A stretch of DNA of 64,000 bases from Promethearchaeota archaeon (GTDB lineage: Archaea; Asgardarchaeota; Lokiarchaeia; Sigyniarchaeales; SOKP01), in the NCBI GenBank assembly GCA_019058295.1, contig JAHPZI010000001.1, positions 60,686 through 124,685 on the forward strand, in the 5' to 3' direction. The position numbers were made by a program, and so were the translations under genes. The notes below the pieces were generated by a model. The model was not told the DNA's origin. It was given only the letters and a program-made list of their open reading frames with translations, and made no database searches. Numbering within the stretch: the first letter of the stretch is position 1; each line of letters opens with the position of its first letter. Below are positions 45,887 through 55,036 of this stretch, one piece after another.

Positions 45887-46496
45887 TTATATTACCAATT
45901 TTAAATAGTTCATTTTTATTTCTACTTGTTCATAATTATATCAACGAGAAGTATATAAAAATTTAATTAAAATTGATGAGTAATAATGTTTTGATAAGTA
46001 GTGGTTGATTTAAATAAACGATTTTTTGATTCATTTAGGGATTCCATCTAACAAACTTTTCTAAAAGTAGTGTTCAATCGTATTTAAATATCATAAAAAA
46101 GATGTTCAACGATATATTAGAGAGGATCCCTAATATTTTTAATAAATTATTGAGAATAATAAAAATAATTAAAAAAAAATTTAAAAATTGAAATTCGCTT
46201 TAAATTTAAGGAGAAGAGAATCTTTTAAAAAAAATTAATCCAATAATATAAAACATTAATAAGAGAAAACATTTATAGGAGAAAAATAAAAATTCATATA
46301 TTAACCACAAAAAAAAAACATTTAAATATCAAATTATAATAAATTATATTATAATAAAATTTATCAAGAAGGCGGTTGTAAGAACCCTTTTTGCAACAAA
46401 TAATGCTTTTTAGTCTATTTTCATATCAGTTTCAATTAGGCAGGTGTAAATGGACTATTTTCATTGGTTGTAGCAATAAAAAAATGGTGTTATAGA
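45887..46496 (+). other. 610-bp leader/intergenic region upstream of an RHH gene
   Basis: Very AT-rich. It contains an inverted repeat (TTAGGGAT / ATCCCTAA, 46035-46042 and 46126-46133), a GTTGTAA...TTGCAAC dyad near 46376-46398, and a seven-codon mini-ORF (46450-46473). Together these suggest a structured 5' leader or small RNA, but no known RNA family is recognised. Confidence 0.4.
46450..46473 (+). promoter_or_regulatory. seven-codon upstream mini-ORF with strong ribosome-binding site
   Basis: AGGTG followed by TAA then ATG gives near-ideal initiation for a mini-ORF encoding MDYFHWL. It ends 24 bases before the RHH start and is out of frame with it. The unusual aromatic content suggests a leader peptide that couples or attenuates translation of the RHH gene; this is inference. 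Confidence 0.35.
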
Positions 46497-46784
46497 ATGA
46501 AAATTGTAACTGTAAACGTTCCAGAATCTTATATAGACGCAATCGAAAAATTAGTTGGAGAAAATGGTCTCTACCCATCTAGGTCAGAATTAATAAGATG
46601 TGCCGTGCGCGAATTCCTGTTAAAAGAGTTAAGAATGGCAAAAAACATAACCAAATATGATGAGACTGAAATTGACGATTTTGACAGCGAACATTTCGTA
46701 AGGGTTCCAATAGAAAGTAAAGATAAAGAGGAACCCGTGCGTTCATTTAAAACCTATAAAATTCTCAGAAGGCTTGAAATTTAA
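46497..46784 (+). CDS. ribbon-helix-helix transcription regulator (CdrS-like)
   Basis: A 95-residue protein: RHH domain at residues 1-45 (KIVTVNVPESYIDAIEKLV, GLYPSRSELIRCAVREFLLKEL), then a charged tail. The NVPESYIDAIEKLV...RSELIR form is the one found in archaeal CdrS-like/FtsZ-associated RHH regulators. The ATG at 46497 has GGTG seven bases upstream; an earlier start at 46464 would add an odd peptide and overlap the mini-ORF. It lies after a long leader and before a divergent-acting sugar cluster, which it may control. Confidence 0.8.
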   Translation: MKIVTVNVPESYIDAIEKLVGENGLYPSRSELIRCAVREFLLKELRMAKNITKYDETEIDDFDSEHFVRVPIESKDKEEPVRSFKTYKILRRLEI

Positions 46785-47125
46785 AATTCTCAAAATTAAG
46801 GATTTGCATAAAAATATATAGGGAATGGCATCTATTAGGGAATTATTTTCCTTCTTTTTTTATTTTTTTTGAAACTGACCCCTCAAATCTTTTGTTCAAA
46901 AAAAATTTTTTTTTTTACTTCAATATAAAATTTTTTCATTTTTTTGTTTGTACTATTGTTGTTTTTTCATAAAATTTGAGTTAAGTTAAAAGAGATTAGA
47001 AGCTAAAATTTATTAAATACAATTGCTAAATTAATTCTGATAATAAAATAAAAACAGAACAAATCTTATAGATTTAATTTATAAAAAGATATAATTACAG
47101 ATGTCCATATAAGGAGGTTTTTTTT
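46785..47125 (+). other. 341-bp intergenic region with T-rich terminator
   Basis: A T-rich tract (TTTTTTTATTTTTTTT, near 46854-46870) directly follows the RHH gene and is a likely terminator. The rest is AT-rich, ending in the strong Shine-Dalgarno AAGGAGG (47111-47117). No ORF or RNA is seen. Confidence 0.45.
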
Positions 47126-48394
47126 ATTTCGGCTAAAAACGAAAAATCCACTAAAGGAAGGTATACTCCTAAGTTTATGGAATGGGGAATTATTACTAAA
47201 GAAAATTTCAAGTCAGCTTACGATGTTCCGATAAAAAGATGGGATCCTTTATCTACAGTTTCTATTAGTACAGCAGATTTTGGCCTTCGAAAGGAGCGTG
47301 TTAGATACTATGGCCATTATTCTTATTTATCTCCTATCAGGGGTGAAAGACCAAAGGCTTATAATAGTGGAGAAAAGAGCGATGAGTTTCAAGATTGCAC
47401 AGACTATCCAATTGATGAAGTTAAAGACATATTTATGAGTATTACTGAGGGAAAAAAAGTGTATTATGGTGATGGAACCCAGATTGGAGATGGATTTACG
47501 ATTATTGTAACTGAGGATGAGAAAAAAAAGGATTCTCCTTTTTTAAATACACCTCATAAGATTGAAAGGATTCCTGATTCTTGTAAAGCAATTACATTGA
47601 TAAATCGATATCCTTCAATGGCTCGCATTGTAGATGATGAGATTAAAACTTCAATGGAAAAGATTTTACCCCACCATTTAAAACTTGCACAGGGAATAAA
47701 TTTGCTTACCATCTCAAGACATTTTTATCCTTCGTTATGTTTTAAGTTAATTCCGGAAAATGTTTTGTTGGGCATTTTACTCTCAATGAAAGCCGCAATA
47801 CTTTATTCTGTTGAAGAGGCTATAGAAAGAGATTATTATGATATTCTTGTTTCACCTTTTTTCAATATAGGGATAAAAGCAGGGGGTTCACAACCCAGAA
47901 TCCATAGTCAAGTTTATATAGATTTGAATATGGATGGTCATGGGTCACGATTAGAGGGACATCTTAGAGCATTTAAAGAAATGGGTGATAATTGTCATCT
48001 ATGTGAAACTACTCATGGAGATAGCGATCGAATTATTTTAAAAACAAAATATTGGACGTTTTATACTACGGGGAGTCCCGTAAGAAATTATCACATCAGA
48101 TTTCATCCAAAAGAACATATTAGAAGATATACCCAATTAAATGTTAACCAATTACTTGATTTGGCAAAATCTTTAAAGATCATATTTGTAGCGTTAGACG
48201 ATATTGAAATTGATAAAAATCGAAATATTCTATTCAATTGTTGTCCTTATGGATACGACGCAAATTTTCACTTATTTGGCGATATTATCCCGCACGAGAT
48301 AATTGGTGGTGCTGAGATGGCAGATGATATGCGTGTTGCAAGAAAATTACCTAATGAAGCGGCAGATGAAATAAGGAGAGCAATTTCTGGATGA
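47126..48394 (+). CDS. galT: GalT-like hexose-1-phosphate nucleotidyltransferase, ATT start
   Basis: A 422-residue HIT-superfamily protein of the galactose-1-phosphate uridylyltransferase type. Key segments: GIKAGGSQPRIHSQVYIDL (active-site loop; His retained, the usual preceding His is Arg), NCHLCETTHGD (Cys pair), YHIRFHPKEHIRR and FHLFGDIIPHEIIGGAEMADDMRVARKLPNEAADEIRRA (GalT C-terminal signature). The first ATG (47177) lacks a usable ribosome-binding site at proper distance. AAGGAGG sits exactly eight bases before an in-frame ATT at 47126, which gives 17 more residues. Family members transfer UMP between sugar 1-phosphates; the exact substrate pair is inferred. Confidence 0.85.
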   Translation: MSAKNEKSTKGRYTPKFMEWGIITKENFKSAYDVPIKRWDPLSTVSISTADFGLRKERVRYYGHYSYLSPIRGERPKAYNSGEKSDEFQDCTDYPIDEVKDIFMSITEGKKVYYGDGTQIGDGFTIIVTEDEKKKDSPFLNTPHKIERIPDSCKAITLINRYPSMARIVDDEIKTSMEKILPHHLKLAQGINLLTISRHFYPSLCFKLIPENVLLGILLSMKAAILYSVEEAIERDYYDILVSPFFNIGIKAGGSQPRIHSQVYIDLNMDGHGSRLEGHLRAFKEMGDNCHLCETTHGDSDRIILKTKYWTFYTTGSPVRNYHIRFHPKEHIRRYTQLNVNQLLDLAKSLKIIFVALDDIEIDKNRNILFNCCPYGYDANFHLFGDIIPHEIIGGAEMADDMRVARKLPNEAADEIRRAISG

Positions 48395-48520
48395 GGAATT
48401 TATGAAAGAATAATATTAAAAAGTAATAGATTAAAAAGTAATAGAGACTTAAATAAAATCCTTAGTTTTAAATCTATAAATTTTCTTATTATTAATATAG
48501 AATAGAGGATGGTTTCAACG

Positions 48521-49672
48521 ATGACAAGAGAATGGTCTGGGATAATCCTTGCGGGTGGTAAAGGTAAGCGTTTAATGCCTTTAACATCGGAAATTCCAAA
48601 ACCATTAGTGAAAGTCACTAATAAACCAATGATTGATTATTCTATAGCACACTTGATATATGCAGATATTAAGCATATCATTCTCGCATTAGCATATATG
48701 GGCGAAGATATTAAAAAGCATATAAAAAATACATGGACTCCCGATAAACTCGGTGATGTAGAATTAGAATGTGAAATTCATGATAGCAAAGGTACTGCTG
48801 ACGCCTATAGATTACTCACAGATAATCTTGACTCAGAAAATGTTGTTGTCAGTATGGCAGATATAGTTACTTCTCTTCCAATGAAAGATTTTATGGGCTT
48901 TCATAAAGAAAAGGACGGTATGGCCACTATTTCAATGAAGATGGTTGAAAGCCATACTTCTCAATATGGGGTTGTTTTATTAGATAAAAATAGAAAAATT
49001 TATTTATTTTTAGAAAAACCAATGCCTATGGAACTATATTTAAGCAGTATGGCACAAAGAACTGATTTGTTCCTACATACGAATATAATCAACACAGGAA
49101 TTTACTGTTTTAAAAAAGACATTGGAGAAATTCTTCATGAAACAGGATTAATGGATTTTGGCGGTGAAGTATTTCCATATCTTCTTGAAAGTAAATATGA
49201 ATTGTATGGTTTTGTCAGAGATTATTACTGGATGGATGCTGGTAATTATCAAACCTATATGTGGGCGAATTGGGATTTATTGAGGAGATATGCATGGCCA
49301 ATTTCACCAAATGGAGAGGAATACGATGGAGTTTATGTCATGGGAACAATTAATTCGGGTAAAGATATAACTATTGAGAAACCAACTTGTTTTGGAGAAT
49401 ATGTTAAAATTGACGATAATGTGAAAATACGCGAATTAACTACGATTGGAAACAAGGTAACTATTGGAGAGGACGCTATAATAGAAAAAAGTGTTATATG
49501 GGATGACGTGAAAATAGGGGCTGGATGTTATATTAACGAATCAATAATCTGTAACGACTGTACAATAGGGAATAATGTTGTTTTAGAAAGAGTAATTGTA
49601 CCTCCCTATTGTAAAATTTCAAGTAATAACCAATTGAGAGATATAACCCTAGAAGTAGGAAAAAATATATAA
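48521..49672 (+). CDS. sugar-1-phosphate nucleotidyltransferase with left-handed beta-helix
   Basis: A 383-residue NTP-transferase-fold protein: GIILAGGKGKRLMPLTSEIPKPLVKVTNKPMIDY is the nucleotide-binding signature, with VVSMADIVT and a YWMDAGNYQTYMWANWDLL segment closing the catalytic domain. From about residue 270, left-handed beta-helix hexapeptides follow (IGNKVTIGEDAIIEKSVIWDDVKIGAGCYI). It makes an NDP-sugar (glucose or mannose). ATG 48521 is preferred, with GAGG 12 bases upstream; 48509 is an alternative. It follows galT and faces the GH57 branching enzyme and the degenerate phosphohexomutase, consistent with one glycan or glycogen pathway. Confidence 0.92.
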   Translation: MTREWSGIILAGGKGKRLMPLTSEIPKPLVKVTNKPMIDYSIAHLIYADIKHIILALAYMGEDIKKHIKNTWTPDKLGDVELECEIHDSKGTADAYRLLTDNLDSENVVVSMADIVTSLPMKDFMGFHKEKDGMATISMKMVESHTSQYGVVLLDKNRKIYLFLEKPMPMELYLSSMAQRTDLFLHTNIINTGIYCFKKDIGEILHETGLMDFGGEVFPYLLESKYELYGFVRDYYWMDAGNYQTYMWANWDLLRRYAWPISPNGEEYDGVYVMGTINSGKDITIEKPTCFGEYVKIDDNVKIRELTTIGNKVTIGEDAIIEKSVIWDDVKIGAGCYINESIICNDCTIGNNVVLERVIVPPYCKISSNNQLRDITLEVGKNI

Positions 49673-49703
49673 TCTGATTTTTTCCGAACTACCCTTAAAA
49701 AAG

Positions 49704-51449
49704 TTATTTCTTAGCAAACGGTTCAAGATCCAAATCCATAAAAATACCATCGTTAGATTCGAGTGTTCCTAAAAAGTGCCATTCCCCCTCATCAACGTGA
49801 GCGCCTTTACCATAGAGTTCGGCCATTTTATATAACCTATCAAAATTTTCATAGTGTAAAGCAACTCTATTTTCAGCATAATCTCTTGCTGACCAAGTCG
49901 TCATTAAAAATTGCCAATCACTACTTTCCAAAAGTAAAAGCTCTCGCGCCATTTGTTTTAATATTTTCAATAAATGTTCATCAGCATTATCTTTATATTT
50001 CGCAATGATCTCTTCACTCTTACCTTCACACTCATAAATCTTCTCCCATGTCCAAGTTGTCCATTCATTCAACCACACCCAGTGAGAACTTGCTTGTCCC
50101 CACGAGCCTTCAATGATCTGTACAACTTTATTTGGCGGATTTTCTTCGAGATAAAGCCTTGTGTTAGTTAATTCTATTTCAGGATCATCTTCTATCCATC
50201 TTAATACTCTCGCTAACCACCAATTTCCTTCAAACCACCAATGCCCAAATAATTCACAATCATAAGGAGCAACAATAATTCCGTTGTTCCCAAAATTATT
50301 TTTATAATCTCTCAAGATATCCTTAATGAGATTAACATAATGACTTCCATTTTCATCTAATTTTCTTGGAACATCATCTGGCCAATATAACATTTTTGCA
50401 CCAAGGTCTACTTTTGCACCAGTTACCTTCCAATATCGTAAACCCCCAGGATAGTGCTTTTTATGGAAATCTAAATATTCAGCACAGCCAGGATAACCAT
50501 GTTCACCTGACCATACCACAATCCCTGTCTTTTCATCCCTTGTAAAGAATCCAACAGGGGCTGGGGTAGATGGATCTGTAGATACTAAATAAGCTTCATA
50601 TTGTGATTTTTCAAAAGAAGTGGGAATTTCTTCATATTGCGATTCAAATTGTTTCCAGAGTTCTTTAAGTAAAGGAAACCTCGCAGCATAAACACCTTGG
50701 GACTTTCCACCTAATAAAAGGGTAGTATCAATAAAAAAATATTTAAGACCATTCTTAGCGACAAAATATTCAACCCCAGGTCGTTCATATTCTTCTCTTG
50801 AAATAGGGTTTTTCCATCGATACCCAGGACGATAGCCACATTCTGGAAGCCAAACTCCTGTAGGGGCTCTCCCAAAATGATGTTTATAATTATCAACTGC
50901 TGTTTTAAATTGAGCATCAATTGAAGTATCTTTAGATAATAACGGGCAATATCCATGAGTAGCACCACATGTGATAATATCGATCAAATCCATATCTTGG
51001 AGTTTTTTAAAAGCACCAATGATATCTCTATTAAATCTATGAAGAAAATCGTCTCTTACTCGTTCGTAAAATTCCTCCCACCATTTTGTTAATCTGATTC
51101 TACCTTCTTCAAATTTATTTCTCGTAAAATCGTCGTGATCATGAAATGCTGCACTTACTTTCTCGTCTAAGTAACCGAGGAACCCATTAATGAAAGATGG
51201 ATGTCTAAGCATTTCGCATAATACTGGTGTGAGTCCAATAGTTAATTTAGGATGATATCCATCATCAATCAATTTGTAAAGTTCTTGAAGCAATGGGATA
51301 TATGTCTCTGCAGTAGCTTCATTTACCCAGCTAGTTCCGTGTGGCCATATTCTGGATTATGTGAGAAAAACACATAATTTTCCATGATTTAAGACCCACG
51401 GAAGGTGAGAGTGAAGAACTAAACAAAAACTTCCCAATTTCTCTGGCAT
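49704..51449 (-). CDS. GH57 alpha-glucan branching enzyme, interrupted by a 30-nt insert with an in-frame stop
   Basis: A GH57 branching-type enzyme. The catalytic Glu is in VWLPECGYRPG and the Asp in VAPYDCELFGHWW. The N-terminus, starting at ATG 51449, reads PEKLGSFCLVLHSHLPWVLNHGK and continues in the same frame at WPHGTSWVNEATAETYIPLL. This is the canonical family N-terminus, except that 30 nt (51348-51377) separate HGK from WPHG and include TAA at 51357-51359. Removing 30 nt gives a gap-free family sequence. Otherwise the remaining frame is intact from a TTG at 51293. It may be a mini-intron, a bypassed element, an assembly error or a recent pseudogene. Confidence 0.85.
51348..51377 (-). 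other. 30-nt insert with hairpin in GH57 gene (candidate mini-intron)
   Basis: In gene orientation, the insert plus one flanking A forms a perfect 8-bp hairpin ATTATGTG - TTTTTCT - CACATAAT (plus-strand 51371-51378 and 51356-51363), carrying the in-frame TAA in its 3' arm. On the 5' side an AAA bulge and a TGG/CCA helix extend it. The outer helix needed for a full bulge-helix-bulge motif is weak. Confidence 0.6.
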
Positions 51450-51696
51450 AAAAACAAAAATACGCAATTTCTTAATAATTTTGCCACATTCAATAAATGC
51501 TAAAAATCTCTAAAAAAAGCACAATTAATCGATTTAATTAATTTAAAATCAGTTTTTTTATTTTACTTTTCATTTCTTAAATACTGTGAGATTTTCTTTT
51601 TTTTTAAAAAACAGAAAAATTTAAGAACTTAAACCATATGCAATTAATAATATATATCCAATTGAAATTGAAAAGAAAATATAAATATTTGATTAA

Positions 51697-53079
51697 ATGG
51701 TTGAAAATCTTAAGGAACTTGCAAAGAACGGACGGATCATCGGAAGGGCTAATTTTGTGTTCACGCCAGAGATAGCAAGTAGCATAGGTTCAATTCATGG
51801 TAGTTTATTCAAGCAAAATGAATCTATAGTGATGGGGAGGGATTATCATAATGATTCTAGAATGCTTAAGCGAGGATATACCTCAGGTTGCATGAGTACT
51901 GGAGTGAATCTGTTAAATTTATCGGATTGTGCATATCCTTTATTACAATTCACGATTCGAAGATTTGGAGCGAGTGGGGGTGCTTATTTTTCGGCAGGGC
52001 ATTTATATAGTGAAGATGTTGGAGTAAGATTTGTTGATGCAGGGGGAATTGAATTATCTTCTTTAGAAATTCAAAAAATAATCAATGCTTATAATAATTA
52101 TCCTGAGCAAATACGTAGAGTTGAGCCAAACGAAATTGGTCAAATTACTTCAATCCCTCAGACTAAAGAGATTTATATTAAATCTTTACAGCAATTTATG
52201 AACAAGAAAAGAATAAGAAAAGCGGATCTTAAGATTGTAGTTGATTGTTCTTATGGTCCTAGCGGTAAGATTACGCCATTGTTATTAAATGAGATTGGGG
52301 TAGAGGTCATTGCATTAAATACACATTACCGTCAGAGATCGAGGAATCCAGTTCCCAACATTCATACTATTAGAAACTGTGCAGATATTGTGAAAGCGTC
52401 CAATAGTCATCTTGGTGTATGTTTTGATGTCGATGGTTCCAGAATTCTGGTGTTAGATGAAAGTGGATTAGAAATAAATTTTGAAGATTTACTAATGCTT
52501 TTTATATCTTATGACGAAAGGATAACAAAATCTAAAGCAAACACCATTATAACTACTCCTACAATTTCTTCAACCGCAAAAGATTTTATCAAAGAATCTG
52601 GATATCCATTAAAGGAAGTTGAAAATTATCCTGGAGAGATTTCTAGAAACATTAGACAAGAACGGGCTTGTTTTGCCGCGGCGGATACATTAAAATTTTA
52701 TTTTCCTGAATTTGCTCCGTTTAGCGATGGAAACTTCATTCTTTTAAAGCTCCTTGAAATAATGACTATTCAGGAGGATTTATTAAGTTCATTGACTAGA
52801 GGGTTCCCGAAAGGTATAAAGGTAAATAAATCAATTACAGTCTCTCAAGATATAATTGAAACTTTTCACAATCAATTAAGAAAAGCTGTTGAGGAAAATG
52901 GTTTTAAATATCATGATATCATAAATGAATTAAAGATTATTGACGAGGAGCAAAAAGTTTGTACGCAGGTAAAAATTTCTTTATACAGAAATGCGATACT
53001 TCTTTCTGCAGAATCTGAGAATGTTAACGCAGCGAAAACTATGATAACCGAGCTTGAGAAAATGATTGTTAATTTATAA
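51697..53079 (+). CDS. phosphohexomutase family protein with degenerate active site
   Basis: A 460-residue alpha-D-phosphohexomutase fold protein (RANFVFTPEIASSIGSIHG, VMGRDYHNDSRML, GCMSTGVNLLNL). The phospho-serine loop TASHNP is replaced by SAGHLYSED, with Gly at the catalytic Ser position. The metal loop DxDxDR is FDVDGSR, with the third Asp lost. The sugar loop GEMSGH is GEISRN. It is therefore probably catalytically inactive and regulatory, like the degenerate mutase domains fused to some mannose-1-phosphate guanylyltransferases. ATG start; it lies beside the nucleotidyltransferase gene, possibly as its partner subunit. Confidence 0.88.
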   Translation: MVENLKELAKNGRIIGRANFVFTPEIASSIGSIHGSLFKQNESIVMGRDYHNDSRMLKRGYTSGCMSTGVNLLNLSDCAYPLLQFTIRRFGASGGAYFSAGHLYSEDVGVRFVDAGGIELSSLEIQKIINAYNNYPEQIRRVEPNEIGQITSIPQTKEIYIKSLQQFMNKKRIRKADLKIVVDCSYGPSGKITPLLLNEIGVEVIALNTHYRQRSRNPVPNIHTIRNCADIVKASNSHLGVCFDVDGSRILVLDESGLEINFEDLLMLFISYDERITKSKANTIITTPTISSTAKDFIKESGYPLKEVENYPGEISRNIRQERACFAAADTLKFYFPEFAPFSDGNFILLKLLEIMTIQEDLLSSLTRGFPKGIKVNKSITVSQDIIETFHNQLRKAVEENGFKYHDIINELKIIDEEQKVCTQVKISLYRNAILLSAESENVNAAKTMITELEKMIVNL

Positions 53080-53208
53080 ATCAATTTTTATAAAAAAGAT
53101 TTCTACTATTTTAATTTCTTTAAATAAGAATTAAAAGTTTAAAAATACTTGAGATTTAATAATAATAATATAAATTATATTAAACTAAAAAATAAAAAGA
53201 TGTGAATC

Positions 53209-53910
53209 ATGGCAGTAGATGCAGCTGGAATGATCTTTTTGGTATCATTTTTTATAATATGGGGAGTCTTCCTGATCTGGGATTTCTTTCGTAGAATTTC
53301 ATGAATCTCTCATGAAGTACGCAAAGGAGAAAAATATGGCTTCCTAGCTTACATATTAGCTGTAATTCCAGTTAATATGTTATGGGGGTTCGGTTTCAAT
53401 ATTTTAGGTGTTTATATTGTCCTTTTTGTATTATGGATAATTTGTCTTTTTCGTGATTTAATCTTAGTATATGGCAAAACAAAAGAATATGATGATATAT
53501 TGCTATTTTTAGGAATTGGAATTCTAATTCAAGTAATTTTAACAGGAATACTGCCATATATGAATGAAAGTATGCAAACTAATTGTGTGGCAGCCTGGGT
53601 CTTTTGGTTTCCTGATGTTTATAATCCAAATACAAATGCTATACAAAGTTGGGTTAATGCTAACTATCTATTAGGATTTAGAGTAGCAGCAACAGGCATG
53701 GTAATATTAGCTATTTTACCAATGATCTTAGATTTATACTACACGGAAGAACATGTTAATCTTTTAGCAATAATTATTATAGATTGTGTTTTTGTGGCCC
53801 CTTTTCTCTGGCTGGCATACGTTTGGATGGGAGGCATCGGTTGGCCATTGACTTTCTTATTTGCGGTGCTTTTATTTATAGTTTTATTACTATTAACAAG
53901 AGAGAGATAA
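53209..53910 (+). CDS. membrane protein interrupted by an in-frame TGA within a hairpin
   Basis: A continuous frame from ATG 53209 to 53910 encodes six to seven membrane helices with one internal TGA at codon 32 (53302-53304). Before it is a hydrophobic helix (MIFLVSFFIIWGVFLIWDFFRR); after it a basic loop (EVRKGEKYGFLAYILAV) and further helices. The segment from ATG 53377 is an intact frame. TGA is a normal stop elsewhere in the window, and no SECIS-like element is apparent, so it may be readthrough, a small intron, an error or a pseudogene. The hairpin TTCATGA-ATCTC-TCATGAA (53298-53316) encloses the TGA. Function unknown. Confidence 0.65.
53298..53316 (+). other. perfect hairpin containing the in-frame TGA
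   Basis: TTCATGA and TCATGAA form a perfect 7-bp stem with a 5-nt loop (ATCTC). A second helix (CGTA/TACG) lies outside it, separated by a GAA-type bulge. Excising 27 nt (53296-53322) would leave an open, plausible frame joining DFFRR to KGEKYGF. Confidence 0.5.
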
Positions 53911-53915
53911 TTAAA

Positions 53916-53943
53916 TATCTTTTTTTTATTTTTTTTTTGTTTG
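53916..53943 (+). terminator. T-rich terminator
   Basis: Two long T-tracts (8 and 10 T) begin within ten bases of the membrane-protein stop, matching the archaeal T-run terminator pattern. Confidence 0.5.
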
Positions 53944-54029
53944 TTATTAAATTTTTTATGCTTATTTTTATATATAATTATAGGTTAAAGAGTGATAATC
54001 TAAATTTTAATTAAAAAAGAGATTTTATA

Positions 54030-55025
54030 ATGGCAAAAAAAAAAGGTCAATTAGATACGGATGATGAGGTCAATGAGTCAAATCTTAATAAAACCTACTC
54101 TTTAAAAGATTTACCGGGAGTAGGAGAAGCGACTTTAAAAAAATTAAAAGAGGCTGGAATTACATCTATTAGATCCCTTGCGATGGTCCCCAAACAATCA
54201 TTAATGGATGATGCGTCCATTGGCGAAAAGACAGCTGAAAAATTAATTAAACTTGCCCAAGATATTGAAAAAATGGGATTTAAATCAGCCAATGAGATTT
54301 GGGAAAAAAGAAAAGGATTGAAAAAATTGACTACGGGAAGTCAAAATTTGGACGAATTGTTAGCCGGGGGTATAGAAACAGGGGCAGTAACAGAGATTTT
54401 TGGGGAATATAGAACAGGTAAGACTCAGCTTGCTCATCAACTTTGCGTTAATGTACAATTAAAAGAAGAGGAAGGAGGCCTTGAAGGTAGCGCTTTATAT
54501 ATAGATAGTGAAGGAACATTTAGACCTGAAAGAATACTTCAAATGGCAGAAGCAAAGGATTTGGATCATAATAAAGTATTAAAAAATATTACAATTGGAC
54601 GAGCGTATAATAGTGACCACCAGATTCTCTTAATAAAGGATGCTCCAAAAATCATAGAAGAAAAGAATATTAAGGTAATTATTGTTGATTCGCTAATTAG
54701 TCATTTTCGCGCCGAATATATTGGAAGGGGTACACTTGCCTCTAGACAGCAAATATTAAATAGCCATATTCATGATTTATTAAGATTAACCGAAACTTAT
54801 GAATTAGCCGCCGTTTTTACAAATCAAGTCTCATCTAGACCAGATGTTTTTTATGGGAATCCTATAACCCATACCGGAGGTCATATAGTCGCCCATGGTG
54901 CTACTATTAGAATTTATTTGAGAAAAGGAAAAGGAGAGCAGAGAGTTGCTAAAGTTGTTGATGCTCCTCATTTACCAGAAGAAGATGCTGTTTTTTCTAT
55001 AACTGAAGATGGTATTGGAGATTAA
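54030..55025 (+). CDS. radA: DNA repair and recombination protein RadA
   Basis: A 331-residue archaeal Rad51-type recombinase that forms filaments on ssDNA and drives strand exchange. N-terminal helix-hairpin-helix ([25 protein letters not shown]), Walker A GEYRTGKT, Walker [13 protein letters not shown]1/L2 region [16 protein letters not shown], the ATPase-cap [52 protein letters not shown]. Full length; SD GAG before the ATG. Confidence 0.98.
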   Translation: MAKKKGQLDTDDEVNESNLNKTYSLKDLPGVGEATLKKLKEAGITSIRSLAMVPKQSLMDDASIGEKTAEKLIKLAQDIEKMGFKSANEIWEKRKGLKKLTTGSQNLDELLAGGIETGAVTEIFGEYRTGKTQLAHQLCVNVQLKEEEGGLEGSALYIDSEGTFRPERILQMAEAKDLDHNKVLKNITIGRAYNSDHQILLIKDAPKIIEEKNIKVIIVDSLISHFRAEYIGRGTLASRQQILNSHIHDLLRLTETYELAAVFTNQVSSRPDVFYGNPITHTGGHIVAHGATIRIYLRKGKGEQRVAKVVDAPHLPEEDAVFSITEDGIGD

Positions 55026-55036
55026 AGATTAAGTTA

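Noticed and set aside
51294..51449. The alternative frame starting ENYVFFSHNPEYGH as a separate peptide
   Set aside because: It ends at a stop after about 20 codons, and the minus-strand frame from 51449 matches the GH57 N-terminus exactly.
53302..53304. Global reassignment of TGA to an amino acid
   Set aside because: Several intact genes in the window end with TGA at the expected place (for example near 3174, 9799 and 30950), so TGA is an ordinary stop.
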